DNA of 64,000 nucleotides from an uncultured Collinsella sp. (GCA_900555555.1 USLK01000002.1:1-64000); one strand, 5' to 3'; counted from the stretch's first letter, positions 1 through 11,737 are shown. The notes: generated by a model not told the origin, from the letters alone. Made by a program: numbers and translations.

Positions 1-6
1 GACTTA

Positions 7-29
7 CCGCAGCTTGGGATAGGTGCGGC
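7..29. repeat. possible tail of a TGYGG/CCRCA array at window edge
   Basis: A CCGCA at 7-11 is followed by TGCGGC at 24-29. This 17-base spacing is the same as that from a right half-site to the next left half-site in the three large arrays of this window. Only one pair is visible because the window begins here, so this may be chance. Confidence 0.3.
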
Positions 30-204
30 ATCACCCGTTATCTAAACTGTTAGATTTCCTATTTATGACAGGTGAATTAACAAAATGGACAGTCGTGAGT
101 TTTGTCCCGTTATGCCACTCTACTAAAGTAAAGTCTACAAAACCAAGCACGCCACCTGCGGCGATGCTGGTGTTTGGGATGGCACTACAATCGGAAAGGA
201 CATC
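30..204 (+). promoter_or_regulatory. leader of first opp operon with hairpin
   Basis: This AT-richer stretch precedes the first permease gene. A hairpin pairs 143-150 (CCAAGCAC) with 170-177 (GTGTTTGG), with one G-T wobble and an inner GCC/GGC pairing. The ribosome site GGAAAGGA ends 6 bases before the ATG at 205. I see no convincing -35/-10 pair. Confidence 0.4.
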
Positions 205-1197
205 ATGGGACGTTTTCTTGGGTACCTGGGCAAGCGCGTCCTCAGCTACGTAGCGATGGTTTTCATCGCTACGTCGCTGACGTACTTCCTTGCGAGCGCT
301 TTCATGGATCCCCGCTCCAATTACGAGTCGCGTACGCCGCGACCCCCGCAGGAGTCCATTGAACGAGCGCTCGACGAAGCGAACATCAACGATAAGACCC
401 CGGTGTTCGAACGTTATGGCAACTGGCTGCACGACGTGGTCCTCGAAGGGGATTGGGGCCTGTCGCCCATGGGCGATTCGGTCAACCGCGCGATCTCCGG
501 CCGCATCGGGGCTTCGGTGAAGCTTCTGGCGATCTCCACGGTCCTTTCCGTCGTCGTTGGCGTGGGACTGGGCGTATATACGGCCCAGCGGCAGTATCAG
601 TGGCAAGACCGGCTCTTTAGCGGCATCGCCTCGCTGTTCATGGTCATCCCCACCGTGGTGTTGGCCATCCTTATCGTGTTCGCGGCCATTTGGATCAACG
701 ATGCCACGGGCATGAAGCTCTTCTACGTGACGGGTCTTTCGAGCTACACCGGTTCGGACCCCATCAAGGCTCTCGTTGACTTCGGTCAGCATGTGTTCCT
801 GCCCTCGGTCGTCCTCACGATCATCAGCGCCGTGGGCTACCACCTCGGGCAGCGCACCTATCTGCTCGATGAGATGAATGCCGACTATGTGCGCACCGCC
901 CGCGCCAAGGGGCTGACCCGCAAGAAGGCCATCCGCAAGCATGCGCTGCGCAGCTCTTTGATTCCCACGGCCGTGAGCGTGGCGTTCTCCATCGCATCCA
1001 TGTTCACCGGTGCCGTCATGACCGAGAAGGTCTTTGCCATCCATGGCATGGGCGAGTACTTCATCAACTGCATCGGCACGAACGATATCAACGGTGCCGT
1101 GGCGGTTGCGGCCTTTAGCGCGGCGTGCACGCTGGTAGGCGCCCTGCTGGCGGACCTGTTCGCCGCGGCGCTCGATCCGCGCATCAAGATGAACTAG
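205..1197 (+). CDS. oppB: peptide ABC transporter permease (OppB/DppB type)
   Basis: This is an inner membrane permease of 330 residues in an oligopeptide/dipeptide importer. A first membrane helix lies near residues 11-32, a long extracytoplasmic segment follows to about residue 100, and further helices sit near 105, 145, 195, 255 and 300. The cytoplasmic EAA-type loop that contacts the ATPase is visible around residues 225-245 (ADYVRTARAKGLTRKKAI). The length fits the family. The ATG at 205 has the site GGAAAGGA 6 bases upstream. It is the first gene of a four-gene operon with the partner permease 11 bases downstream. The exact peptide substrate cannot be told. Confidence 0.93.
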   Translation: MGRFLGYLGKRVLSYVAMVFIATSLTYFLASAFMDPRSNYESRTPRPPQESIERALDEANINDKTPVFERYGNWLHDVVLEGDWGLSPMGDSVNRAISGRIGASVKLLAISTVLSVVVGVGLGVYTAQRQYQWQDRLFSGIASLFMVIPTVVLAILIVFAAIWINDATGMKLFYVTGLSSYTGSDPIKALVDFGQHVFLPSVVLTIISAVGYHLGQRTYLLDEMNADYVRTARAKGLTRKKAIRKHALRSSLIPTAVSVAFSIASMFTGAVMTEKVFAIHGMGEYFINCIGTNDINGAVAVAAFSAACTLVGALLADLFAAALDPRIKMN

Positions 1198-1207
1198 GGA
1201 GGTTGCG

Positions 1208-2172
1208 ATGTCTGACACCACTCAAGAGCGTCCGCAGCTCTCAAACGCCCAGCTTGAGCTCAAGGCTGATGCGCGCGATACGCAGCAAGAGGTCAAGCGC
1301 ATCGGGTACGCGCATCTTATCGCCCGCCGTTTCTTCCGCCAGAAGAGCGCGGTGGTGGGCCTGGTCATCTTCGTTTTGCTGGTGGCGTTGGCCGTGTTCG
1401 GCCCCCTGCTTACCCCGTATAGCTATACCGACCCCGATTTCACCGCGCTGGGCGAGGCTCCGTCCGCGGCTCACTGGTTCGGTACGGACGGCGGCGGCTT
1501 CGACCTGTTCGCCTGCGTAGTCCACGGTTTGGGCCGCTCGCTGATCATCGGCATCTCCTATTCGGTGCTCACCACGATTATCGCGGCCGTCGCCGGCACC
1601 GCCATCGCGTATTCGCGCGGTTGGGGCGAGAAGGTCGGCATGTTCCTGCTCGATACCCTCATGGTCATTCCGAGCTTCCTGCTGGTGGCCATGATCGTGC
1701 GCAGCTCCTCGGGGCAGACCGGCTGGCTCATGCTCATCTTCGGCCTCACCGCCTTCGGATGGATCGGCTACGCCCGCACCCTGCGCACCATGGCCCTGTC
1801 CCTGCGCGAACGCGGCTACGTCGCGGCCGCGCGCTACATGGGCGTGTCCCCGTTCAAGGTCATCGTGCGCCATCTGATTCCCAACCTGGGCTCCATCCTC
1901 ATTTTGGACACGGTGCTCGGTGTGATCGGCGGCATCAACTCCGAGACGGCCTACAGCTTTTTAGGCCTGGGCATCAAGGCGCCCGATACCTCGCTCGGCT
2001 TTTTGTTGAGCCAGGGGTCTTCGGCCATGCTCACGGCCCCGTGGGTCATCCTCATCCCCTCTGCCGTGCTCATCATCCTGTGCGTGAGCATGCAACTGAT
2101 CGGTGACGGCCTGCGCGACGCCATCGACCCTCATTCCCGTGCAGCCGGTTCGGCGAAAGGAGACGAAGAGTG

Positions 2173-2173
<1 letters not shown>
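1208..2173 (+). CDS. oppC: peptide ABC transporter permease (OppC/DppC type)
   Basis: This is the second permease subunit, 321 residues, which pairs with the preceding OppB-like protein. A cytoplasmic N-terminal tail of about 50 residues precedes the first helix (VVGLVIFVLLVALAVFGPLL). The EAA loop is seen around residues 200-220 (RERGYVAAARYMGVSPFKVI), and the C-terminus has the usual GDGLRDAIDPH. Its ATG follows a GGGAGG-type site, and its stop codon overlaps the ATG of the fused ATPase gene (TGATG at 2171-2175), which suggests translational coupling. Confidence 0.93.
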
Positions 2174-4152
<1,979 letters not shown>

Positions 4153-4223
4153 CACCCATATGGTTGAACGATCCGGATGAACAGGGAAGGGTATCCGGAA
4201 GTTCCGATAGAAAGGATTTCATC

Positions 4224-5999
4224 ATGACTTCGAACAACTTCGCCCCCACGAGCATGAGTCGCCGCGGTTTCGTTACGCTGGCCGGTGCCGCCTCCGTCCT
4301 GGCGGGTCTGGGGCTCGCCGGCTGCGGCGGCAAGGATGAGGCGGCCGCACCCGTCCTCGATAAGGAGCCTGCGAACGGCACGCCTGCCACCACGCCGCTC
4401 GACAAGCTGCCCATGCCCGAGGTGGGCAAGCCCTACAACAATCCCAAGAGCCGTGACGAGGTCAAGGACGGCGGCGAACTGACCCTGTGCATCGGCGAGG
4501 TCGGTCCGTGCTGGAACTACTACAACGTCAACGGCACCACGTCGTATATGGCCGTGCTGTGGGGCATGTACATGCCCATGCTCATGGATACCGACGCCAC
4601 CGGCGCCGAGTTCACGCCCAACCCCAACTACATCGAGTCCTTCGAGGTCGATGAGTCCACCGGCAAGCAAGTCATGCACCTCACCATGAACCCGGAGGCC
4701 AAGTTCAACGACGGCACGCCGATCGATTACCGCGCCTTCGAGGCGGTGTGGAAGTGCTGCTGCGGCGCCACCGAGGATTACGCCTGCTCCTCCACCGACG
4801 GCTACAACCAGATCGAGAGCGTCGCGCAGGGCGATAAACCCAACGATGTGGTGATCACCATGTCCAAACCGTTCTATCCGGCCGCGGGGCTGGTCTCCAC
4901 CGTCCTGCACCCGGCATCGGTCGATCCCGAGGTGTTCAACAACGGCTGGAACGGCGAGCCGCATGTCGAGTGGGGCGCCGGTCCGTTCGTGATCGATTCC
5001 TTCGACGACACCCACGCCACCTTCGTTCCCAACAAGGCCTGGTGGGGCGAGGCTCCCAAGCTCGATAAGGTGAACTTCAAGCAGATGGAGGCCCAGGCTG
5101 TCTACAACGCCTTCAAGAACGGCGAGATCGACGCCACGGATTCCTCCACGGGTTCCGCCGAGACCCTGGCCAACTTCAACAACATGGAGGATGCCGAGAT
5201 CCGTCGCTCCTACTCGCCGACCATCGCCTGCATCGAGATCAACACCACACGCGAGGCCACGCAGGATGTCGCCGTCCGCAAGGCCTTCACGCAGTGCATC
5301 GACGTCCCCACCATCGTGCAGATCCAATATAAGGGCGTTAACTGGAAAGAGGATGCCTGCGGCTCGCTGCTCATCCCGTTCTGGATGGATGGTTACGAGA
5401 ACAACATGCCCGAGGACGTCACGAGCCTGAAGGATGCCAAGAGCCGCACCGCTGCCGCCCGCAAGACCCTCGAGGATGCCGGCTACAAGCTCAACGGCGA
5501 CTACTACGAGAAAGACGGCAAGACCGCGGGCTTCGGCTTCGTGCTCTTCGGCGACTCCACGACTGTTAAGAACCGCGCCTCTGCGTTGCAGAAGATGGCT
5601 AAGGACGCCGGTCTTAAGCTCGACCTGGTGAGCAAGGCGTCCGCCGACTTCTCCAAGACCGTATCCAGCGGCGAGTGGGACTCCCTGCTGCTCGGCTGGC
5701 AGGGTACCGCCACCAGCTACAACAACGGCGGCCAGCTGTTCGGTTCCAAGTCCGAGTCCAACTTCGCCCAGTGCGGCACGCCCGAGATCGACGCCATGTT
5801 CGCCAAGGTTCCCTCCATCGCCGATCACAAGGAGCAGCTCAAGGCCATGAACGAGGCCGAGAAGGAAGCCATGAAGTCCTACGCCTACATCCCGCTGTTC
5901 TCCGGCGCGGACGCCTATGCCACCAAGAAGGGCCTTGCCAACTACGGTCCCGCCCTGTTCCAGAGCGTCCATGCCGAGGATATGGGCTGGGAGAAGTAG
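4224..5999 (+). CDS. peptide-binding lipoprotein of ABC transporter (SBP family 5)
   Basis: This is an extracytoplasmic solute-binding protein of 591 residues that delivers peptides to the permeases encoded just upstream. The N-terminus has a Tat-like SRRGF stretch, a hydrophobic core and lipobox LAGC near residue 34, so it is probably a lipid-anchored exported protein. The body resembles the OppA/DppA family (for example FNDGTPIDYRAFEAVWK). An upstream in-frame ATG at 4164 lacks a ribosome site; the ATG at 4224 has AGAAAGGA 8 bases before it, so I use that. It is the last gene of the first opp operon. Confidence 0.9.
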   Translation: MTSNNFAPTSMSRRGFVTLAGAASVLAGLGLAGCGGKDEAAAPVLDKEPANGTPATTPLDKLPMPEVGKPYNNPKSRDEVKDGGELTLCIGEVGPCWNYYNVNGTTSYMAVLWGMYMPMLMDTDATGAEFTPNPNYIESFEVDESTGKQVMHLTMNPEAKFNDGTPIDYRAFEAVWKCCCGATEDYACSSTDGYNQIESVAQGDKPNDVVITMSKPFYPAAGLVSTVLHPASVDPEVFNNGWNGEPHVEWGAGPFVIDSFDDTHATFVPNKAWWGEAPKLDKVNFKQMEAQAVYNAFKNGEIDATDSSTGSAETLANFNNMEDAEIRRSYSPTIACIEINTTREATQDVAVRKAFTQCIDVPTIVQIQYKGVNWKEDACGSLLIPFWMDGYENNMPEDVTSLKDAKSRTAAARKTLEDAGYKLNGDYYEKDGKTAGFGFVLFGDSTTVKNRASALQKMAKDAGLKLDLVSKASADFSKTVSSGEWDSLLLGWQGTATSYNNGGQLFGSKSESNFAQCGTPEIDAMFAKVPSIADHKEQLKAMNEAEKEAMKSYAYIPLFSGADAYATKKGLANYGPALFQSVHAEDMGWEK

Positions 6000-6057
6000 G
6001 GACATTCGATCGATTCGGTGAAAACATATTGGTTTTGGATACACGGGCATAAGAGCG

Positions 6058-6066
6058 TGCTATCAT
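6058..6066 (+). promoter_or_regulatory. possible extended -10 of secG
   Basis: TGCTATCAT at 6058-6066 looks like an extended -10 element about 30 bases before secG. A TTGGAT at 6035 is too far (20 bases) for a good -35, so the assignment is weak. Confidence 0.35.
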
Positions 6067-6097
6067 TTCGACCAGTACGCTAACAAAGGAGATTTTC

Positions 6098-6352
6098 GTG
6101 GGTCCATTTCAGTATGTTCTTCTCGTCGTTTGGGGCCTGTCCACGCTCGGTCTGATCGCGCTCGTCCTGATGCATTCCGGCAAGGGCACCGGCATCTCTG
6201 ACATGATTGCCAACTCCCTGTATAACTCCAGCACAGCCACCGGCGTCATGGAGCAGAACCTCGACAAGCTCACGGTGATCGTCTCTATCGTGTTCGCCGT
6301 CTGCGTGGTCCTGTGCATGTTCTTCTTCCCGCAGGGAATCGTCGGCCTGTAA
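6098..6352 (+). CDS. secG: preprotein translocase subunit SecG
   Basis: This is a small inner membrane subunit, 84 residues, of the SecYEG channel that helps SecA-driven export. Two membrane helices are seen (residues 5-24 and 55-77), separated by a loop with the family-like HSGKGTGISDM segment. The GTG start at 6098 follows AAAGGAG with 6 bases of spacing. It is a single gene between two peptide transporter operons and ends at a strong intrinsic terminator. Confidence 0.92.
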   Translation: MGPFQYVLLVVWGLSTLGLIALVLMHSGKGTGISDMIANSLYNSSTATGVMEQNLDKLTVIVSIVFAVCVVLCMFFFPQGIVGL

Positions 6353-6377
6353 GATCGGCGTCCCGTAGATTGCTTCC

Positions 6378-6415
6378 AACCCCGGCTTGGCATCGGTCAG
6401 GCCGGGGTTTTCTTC
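6378..6415 (+). terminator. intrinsic terminator after secG
   Basis: A perfect 9-bp stem AACCCCGGC (6378-6386) / GCCGGGGTT (6401-6409) is followed by TTCTTC. Confidence 0.85.
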
Positions 6416-6749
6416 ATTTTGTTGCGTCCATTGTTTCGAGAGGGTGGTATTCTGATACACGGTAGATACATGTTCGAAACATTTATAGAATTTATTGCAT
6501 CTACTTTTTCTTAATAAAGTGCTATTTGCGCAGCTAAATAGCCATCATTGTCATTTCATACAAATTAATAGCCGTGTTTTTACACACTCCACTTCATCAA
6601 AGTGCGATATGGTATCAACCAATCAAGGCGCAGACCTTACAGCCTTGCGGTCGGCTTTGATGCGTTCGCTCGTTTGCGTGCCTCCTCGTTTCAGGAAGCG
6701 GGGAGGTGTTGAGCGGGCGGACAGTAGTTTGTTACTAAAGGAGGATGGC
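6416..6749 (+). promoter_or_regulatory. AT-rich leader region upstream of oppA with stable hairpin
   Basis: No gene is seen in these 330 bases. The first part is AT-rich and probably holds the promoter (TTGTTT at 6431, TGATAC at 6453, 16 bases apart, weak). A hairpin at 6681-6706 has an 11-bp stem (CCTCCTCGTTT / AAGCGGGGAGG) and loop CAGG with no T-run, so it is more likely a mRNA-stabilising or translation-affecting structure than a terminator. Confidence 0.45.
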
Positions 6750-8411
6750 ATGGCTGAGATCAACTTCAAACAGCCCGTTATGGGTCGTCGCGCCTTCGTT
6801 GGCAGCGCACTCGCCGCGAGCGCCCTGGCAGCACTGGCCGGTTGCGGCGGCAAGGGCGGCAACGGTGGCGGTTCCAAGGGTGGCAAGGTCATGAACTTCT
6901 ACCTGAGCGAGCCCGCGTTCATCGACCCGTACAACGCGCAGGAGAACCAGGGCACCGCCATGGTCCGCGCCATGTTCGACGGTCTGGTCACCTGGGATTG
7001 GGACAAAAACGCAGCTACTCCCGTGTGCGCTGACGAGCTCCCGACCATCTCTGAGGACGGTCTGGTGTACACCTTCAAGCTCAAGAAGGGCATGAAGTTC
7101 CACAACGGCGACGCCGTGGACGCCGAGTCCTTCAAGCGCGGCTGGACCCGTCTGGTAGATCCCAACATGAAGAGCCCCTCTCAGATCGGCTATCACCTGG
7201 ATCCGGTTGCCGGCGTCAAGGAGTTCGCCGCCGGCGACGCCAAGGAGGTCTCCGGCCTCAAGGTCGTCGACGATCTGACCTTCGAGGTCACCCTCGTCGC
7301 CCCCATGTATGACTTCCTTGCTGTTTGCTGCCACCCGGGCCTGGTCCCCGTGCCTCAGTGCGCTCTCGACGATCCCAAGTCCTTCCTCGAGCAGCCCGTC
7401 GGCAACGGCCCCTTCATGATGGAGGAGCCCTGGAAGCACAACCAGTACATCAACCTGGTCGCCTTCCCGGATTACTTTGGCGACAAGCCCAAGCTCGATG
7501 GCGTGTACTGCCCGATCATCAAGGACCCCGACACCGCATTCAAGGAGTTCACCGGCGGCAACGTCGACTTCGCTATGATCCCCACGGGCCGCATGAAGGA
7601 GTGCGAGGACAAGTACGGTGTGTCCAAGGACGGCTTCACCGTTACCCCGGGCAAGCAATGCCTCAACGGTACCGAGCTCTCCGTGTACTTCCTGGTGCTC
7701 AACATGCAGCAGGATCCGTTCCAGGATGCCGACGTCCGTCGCGCCTTCTCCCTGGCTATCGACCGTCAGGCTATCGCCGATACCATCTACGAGGGCGTTC
7801 GTCAGCCTGCTGATTCCATCATGCCCAAGGTTATCGATGACGATCCCAAGAACGTCTGGACCTACTGCAAGTACGATCCCGAGCAGGCCAAGGCCCTGCT
7901 CGATGCCAAGTACCCGGCCAATGCCGATGGCAAGCGCGACCTGCACGTGGTTCTCAACTACAACGGCGATGGCGGTCACGGCGAGCTCATGTCCATGGTC
8001 CAGAGCGACCTCGAGAAGGTCGGCTTCCAGGTTAAGCAGGAGACCACCGAGTGGGCTACCTACCTGCAGAACATGACCGACGGCAAATTCTCCGTAGGTC
8101 GCATGGGCTGGACTGCTGACTATCCCACCATGGATAACATGCTGTACCCCAATTTCTACTCCACCGCGGACAACAACTTCATGCACTACGAGGTGCCCGA
8201 GGTTGATGCTGCGCTGCTGGCTGCACGTCAGATCGCCGACGACGAGGCCCGCAAGGAGGCCTGCCGCGAGATCTGCCACAAGGTCGGCGAGGATTGCCCG
8301 ATCGTCCCGATCGTGTTCTACGCTCACAACTACCTGGGCTCTGAGCGCCTGAAGAGCTTCAACTACGACTCTCAGACCATCCCGCACTTCGAGACCGCTG
8401 AGCTCGTCTAA
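6750..8411 (+). CDS. oppA: oligopeptide-binding lipoprotein OppA
   Basis: This is an exported peptide-binding protein of 553 residues, the first gene of a complete five-gene opp operon. The N-terminus has GRRAFVG, a hydrophobic stretch and lipobox LAGC near residue 33, followed by a Gly/Lys-rich linker. The mature part resembles OppA (FHNGDAVDAESFKRGWTRLVD near residue 110; DVRRAFSLAIDRQAIAD near residue 330). The ATG at 6750 follows AAAGGAGG by 5 bases; the longer in-frame reading from 6495 has no ribosome site. A 12-bp hairpin separates it from the permease genes, a common way to keep the binding protein in excess. Confidence 0.92.
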   Translation: MAEINFKQPVMGRRAFVGSALAASALAALAGCGGKGGNGGGSKGGKVMNFYLSEPAFIDPYNAQENQGTAMVRAMFDGLVTWDWDKNAATPVCADELPTISEDGLVYTFKLKKGMKFHNGDAVDAESFKRGWTRLVDPNMKSPSQIGYHLDPVAGVKEFAAGDAKEVSGLKVVDDLTFEVTLVAPMYDFLAVCCHPGLVPVPQCALDDPKSFLEQPVGNGPFMMEEPWKHNQYINLVAFPDYFGDKPKLDGVYCPIIKDPDTAFKEFTGGNVDFAMIPTGRMKECEDKYGVSKDGFTVTPGKQCLNGTELSVYFLVLNMQQDPFQDADVRRAFSLAIDRQAIADTIYEGVRQPADSIMPKVIDDDPKNVWTYCKYDPEQAKALLDAKYPANADGKRDLHVVLNYNGDGGHGELMSMVQSDLEKVGFQVKQETTEWATYLQNMTDGKFSVGRMGWTADYPTMDNMLYPNFYSTADNNFMHYEVPEVDAALLAARQIADDEARKEACREICHKVGEDCPIVPIVFYAHNYLGSERLKSFNYDSQTIPHFETAELV

Positions 8412-8452
8412 GTGCCTCTTGCATCTGCCTGACAGCAGAAATTGAAGGGTTT

Positions 8453-8489
8453 GCAGGACATCGCCCCGTGCGATGTCCTGCTTCCTGTT
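8453..8489 (+). terminator. intercistronic hairpin between oppA and oppB
   Basis: A perfect 12-bp stem GCAGGACATCGC (8453-8464) / GCGATGTCCTGC (8470-8481) with loop CCCGT is followed by TTCCTGTTA. The poor T-run suggests a partial terminator or 3' end protector for the oppA message. Confidence 0.7.
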
Positions 8490-8507
8490 ACCTAATGTGT
8501 GTTTACG

Positions 8508-8544
8508 TATAATTTTCGGCTCTGACGGGCTTCTATCGTATACT
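8508..8544 (+). promoter_or_regulatory. possible internal promoter before oppB
   Basis: A perfect TATAAT lies at 8508-8513, but the -35 position (CCTGTT, 8485-8490) is poor. A second TATACT lies at 8539-8544. Either could restart transcription after the oppA hairpin. Confidence 0.3.
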
Positions 8545-8612
8545 TATAGCTTATGTCGCATTATATTCGCAGTGCGACGGGAACTGTCCACCAGACAAGG
8601 GAGGGTATCGCT

Positions 8613-9650
8613 GTGTTAAGGTACATCCTGAAGCGAATCCTGCAGTTCATCCCTGTCTTCCTCGGCGTCACGCTCATTCTGTTCATCATGCAGAATGTTG
8701 TGCCGGGCGATCCTATCAAGTTGATCGCCGGCGAGAAGAAGCTTGACCCCGTGACGGAGATGAACATCCGCGCAGCCCATGGCCTCATCGAGACCAACGA
8801 GGACGGCAGCATCGTGTTCGACGAGAACGGCGACACGATCGAGACCCCGATGTGGAAGCGTTACGTTGTGTATATCGCCAACCTCTTCCACGGCGATCTC
8901 GGCACGTCCTACAAGCGCGGCATTCCGGTAACCGAGATTATTGCTCAGGGTTATCCGTACACGGTTCAGCTTGCGGTCGTCGCCATCGTGCTCGAGGCCA
9001 TCTTGGGTATTGGCGCAGGCATCATCTCCGCTATCAAGCGCTACTCCTTTTGGGATGTGCTCGTCACGCTTACCACTTCGGTGCTCGTGGCCATGCCGGC
9101 GTTCTGGTTCGGTATGTTGCTGCAGCTGATCTTCGGCGTTTGGCTCAAAGATCTTACGGGCGGTGCGGTTTGCCTGCCCATCTCCGGCGTGGCCGGCCCG
9201 GTCTCCGCATTCCCCGACTGGATGTACTACATCCTTCCCGCTGTTACGCTGGCCGCCGTCTCCACGGCGTACTCCGCGCGTATCATGCGCTCCCAGCTTA
9301 TCGAGGTTATGAACCAGGATTACATCCGCACGGCCAAGGCCAAGGGTCTTTCCCGCGGGTCGATCATTTTCCACCATGCCCTCAAGAACGCCCTCATCCC
9401 CGTTGTCACCTATATTGGTATGGACTTCGGTGCGATGCTTTCAGGCGCCATCCTCACCGAGACGGTCTTCAACTGGCCGGGTATCGGCAAGGAGACCTAC
9501 GTTGCCATCACCCAGCGCGACTGGCCCATCGTCATGGGTTCCGTTACGGTGATCGTCATCGTGGTTATGGTTATCAATCTGTTGGTAGACGTGAGCTATG
9601 CCTTCCTCGATCCGCGCATCAGGCTCGGCAACTCCAAGAGCGACGAGTAG
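8613..9650 (+). CDS. oppB: oligopeptide ABC transporter permease OppB
   Basis: This is an inner membrane permease of 345 residues. The first helix (FIPVFLGVTLILFIMQNVV) is followed by the family-typical PGDPI. A longer extracytoplasmic part and five more helices follow, with the EAA loop near residues 232-250 (QDYIRTAKAKGLSRGSII). An in-frame ATG at 8553 would add 20 residues of unlikely sequence. The GTG at 8613 lies 8 bases after AAGGGAGG, so I prefer it. It is the second gene of the operon; oppC follows 9 bases later. Confidence 0.92.
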   Translation: MLRYILKRILQFIPVFLGVTLILFIMQNVVPGDPIKLIAGEKKLDPVTEMNIRAAHGLIETNEDGSIVFDENGDTIETPMWKRYVVYIANLFHGDLGTSYKRGIPVTEIIAQGYPYTVQLAVVAIVLEAILGIGAGIISAIKRYSFWDVLVTLTTSVLVAMPAFWFGMLLQLIFGVWLKDLTGGAVCLPISGVAGPVSAFPDWMYYILPAVTLAAVSTAYSARIMRSQLIEVMNQDYIRTAKAKGLSRGSIIFHHALKNALIPVVTYIGMDFGAMLSGAILTETVFNWPGIGKETYVAITQRDWPIVMGSVTVIVIVVMVINLLVDVSYAFLDPRIRLGNSKSDE

Positions 9651-9659
9651 GAGGGTGTC

Positions 9660-10607
9660 ATGAAGTATCCGTTTGATACCAATCCCGAGCCTAAATACGA
9701 GGCCGGCACGCACGCTGTTTCCGCCGCTTCTTCTGAGCCCACCCGCACGCTGTGGGGCGACGCCTTCAAGCGTCTGAAGCACAACAAGCTCGCGATGTTC
9801 GCAATCATCTGGATTCTGTTCGTCGTGCTCGTTGCTATTTCCGCAGACCTGTGGGTCCCCAAGATGTTCGGTGACCCCACCTTCACCGATACCGCAATGG
9901 CTGCGCAGAATTCTCGTCTCGCACCCTCCGCCGAGCACCCCTTCGGTACCGATACCCTCGGTCGCGACGTGTTCTCCCGTGTGGTGTACGGTGCGCGCAT
10001 CTCCCTCACCGTCGGCTTGGTGTCCACGGGCATCTCTACGGCAATCGGTATCGTCCTGGGAGCTCTGGCCGCATACTACGGAGGCATATGGGATACGATC
10101 ATCATGCGACTGGCGGACATCTTCCTGTCCTTCCCGTACATCTTGTTCGTAATCGCTATGATCGCCGTCATCGGTAACGGCATCCAAAACGTGTTCATCG
10201 CTATCGGCATCCTCGGTTGGCCGAGTGTTGCCCGCGTGTTCCGAAGCGCCATCCTTTCGGTTAAAGAGAGCGACTACGTTGACGCCGGTCGTGCCATGGG
10301 TGCATCCGACGTGCGCATCATCGCCCGTCACATCCTGCCCAACTCCGTGGCTTCCGTTGTTGTGTATGCAACCATGAACATCGGTTCCGCAATCCTGACC
10401 GAGTCCGCTCTGTCCTACCTGGGCATGGGCGTTGTTCCGCCCGATCCCTCTTGGGGCAACTTGATCCAGGACGGCCAGAAGTACCTCGAGACCGAGCCTT
10501 GGCTGATGTTCCTTCCGGGTCTGGCCATCCTTACAACCGTTCTTGCGTTCACGCTTTTGGGCGATGGCCTGCGTGACGCCCTCGATGTCAAGATGAAGGA
10601 CGCGTAA
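9660..10607 (+). CDS. oppC: oligopeptide ABC transporter permease OppC
   Basis: This is the partner permease, 315 residues, with a cytoplasmic N-terminal tail, a first helix near residues 44-64 and four or five further helices. The segment HPFGTDTLGRDVFSRV and the EAA loop near residues 200-218 (SDYVDAGRAMGASDVRII) are characteristic, and the end reads GDGLRDALD. AGGAGG lies 5 bases before the ATG. Only two bases separate its stop from the oppD start. Confidence 0.92.
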   Translation: MKYPFDTNPEPKYEAGTHAVSAASSEPTRTLWGDAFKRLKHNKLAMFAIIWILFVVLVAISADLWVPKMFGDPTFTDTAMAAQNSRLAPSAEHPFGTDTLGRDVFSRVVYGARISLTVGLVSTGISTAIGIVLGALAAYYGGIWDTIIMRLADIFLSFPYILFVIAMIAVIGNGIQNVFIAIGILGWPSVARVFRSAILSVKESDYVDAGRAMGASDVRIIARHILPNSVASVVVYATMNIGSAILTESALSYLGMGVVPPDPSWGNLIQDGQKYLETEPWLMFLPGLAILTTVLAFTLLGDGLRDALDVKMKDA

Positions 10608-10609
10608 AC

Positions 10610-11737
10610 ATGGCAAGGAAGAAAAACGACAACTACGTCGATCTTAAGACGCAGCCGATCCCCGAGGGTCAGCACCTGCTCGAGGTCGACGACCTTAAAA
10701 TGTATTTCCACACCGAGGACGGTATTGTCCATGCGGTCGACGGCGTGTCCTACACGCTCGATCGCGGTGAGACGTTGGGCGTGGTAGGCGAGTCCGGTTC
10801 GGGCAAGTCCGTCACCGCCATGACCATCATGGGCCTCATCTCCATGCCTCCGGGAAAGATCGAGGGCGGCCGCGTTATGTACCGTGGCCACAACCTGCTC
10901 GAGATGTCCGAGGAAGAGATGCAGCATGTCCGCGGCAACGACATCGCCATGATCTTCCAGGACCCCATGACGTCGCTTAACCCGGTCTACAAGATCGGCC
11001 GTCAGGTGTCCGAGGGCCTTCGTCTGCACCGCGGTTACACCAAGCAGCAGGCTCACGAGCGCGCCATCGAGCTCCTCGATCTCGTCGGTATCCCCGAGCC
11101 CGAGAAGCGTGTGGACCAGTATCCGCACCAGTTCTCCGGCGGCATGCGTCAGCGTGTCATGATTGCCATGGCTCTTGCCTGCGATCCCGACGTTCTCATC
11201 GCCGACGAGCCCACCACCGCCCTGGACGTTACCATCCAGGCGCAGATCGTTGAGCTTATGCAGGAGATGCAGCAGAAGAACGGCAATGCCATCATCATGA
11301 TCACCCATGACCTGGGCGTCGTTGCCGATATGGCCGACAAGATCATGGTTATGTACGCCGGCCATCCGGTCGAGTTCGGCACCGCCGATGAGATCTTCTA
11401 CAACAGCCGTCATCCCTACACCTGGGGCCTCATCCGCTCTATCCCCGAGCAGGCCATCGATGAGAAGAAGCCGCTCACGCCGATTCACGGCAATCCGCCT
11501 TCGCTGGTCAACCTGCCCAAGGGCTGCGCATTCGCTCCTCGTTGCCCGTATGCAACCGAGCGCTGCCACGCCGAGCGTCCCCAGAAGTGGACTGGCGCAT
11601 CCGGACATTACTCCATGTGCCACTATGCAGATGATGATGAGTTCGTGGGCAAGTACGCACCCGATACGTCCCGCTCCCGCGGTACCGTCCCCAGTGCGAT
11701 TCCCGCCGCCGATGAATCCAAGGGAGGCGAGGCGTAA
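10610..11737 (+). CDS. oppD: oligopeptide ABC transporter ATPase OppD
   Basis: This cytoplasmic ATPase of 375 residues powers peptide import together with OppF. Walker A GESGSGKS lies near residue 60, the Q-loop MIFQDP near 115, signature SGGMRQR near 175, and Walker [12 protein letters not shown] near 195. The C-terminal extension carries the Cys motif ([14 protein letters not shown]). Its TAA overlaps the oppF ATG by one base (TAATG at 11735). Confidence 0.93.
   Translation: MARKKNDNYVDLKTQPIPEGQHLLEVDDLKMYFHTEDGIVHAVDGVSYTLDRGETLGVVGESGSGKSVTAMTIMGLISMPPGKIEGGRVMYRGHNLLEMSEEEMQHVRGNDIAMIFQDPMTSLNPVYKIGRQVSEGLRLHRGYTKQQAHERAIELLDLVGIPEPEKRVDQYPHQFSGGMRQRVMIAMALACDPDVLIADEPTTALDVTIQAQIVELMQEMQQKNGNAIIMITHDLGVVADMADKIMVMYAGHPVEFGTADEIFYNSRHPYTWGLIRSIPEQAIDEKKPLTPIHGNPPSLVNLPKGCAFAPRCPYATERCHAERPQKWTGASGHYSMCHYADDDEFVGKYAPDTSRSRGTVPSAIPAADESKGGEA

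Noticed and set aside
6495..6749. N-terminal extension of OppA by 85 residues
   Set aside because: The ATG at 6495 lacks a ribosome site and the extension would bury the signal peptide; the ATG at 6750 has AAAGGAGG.
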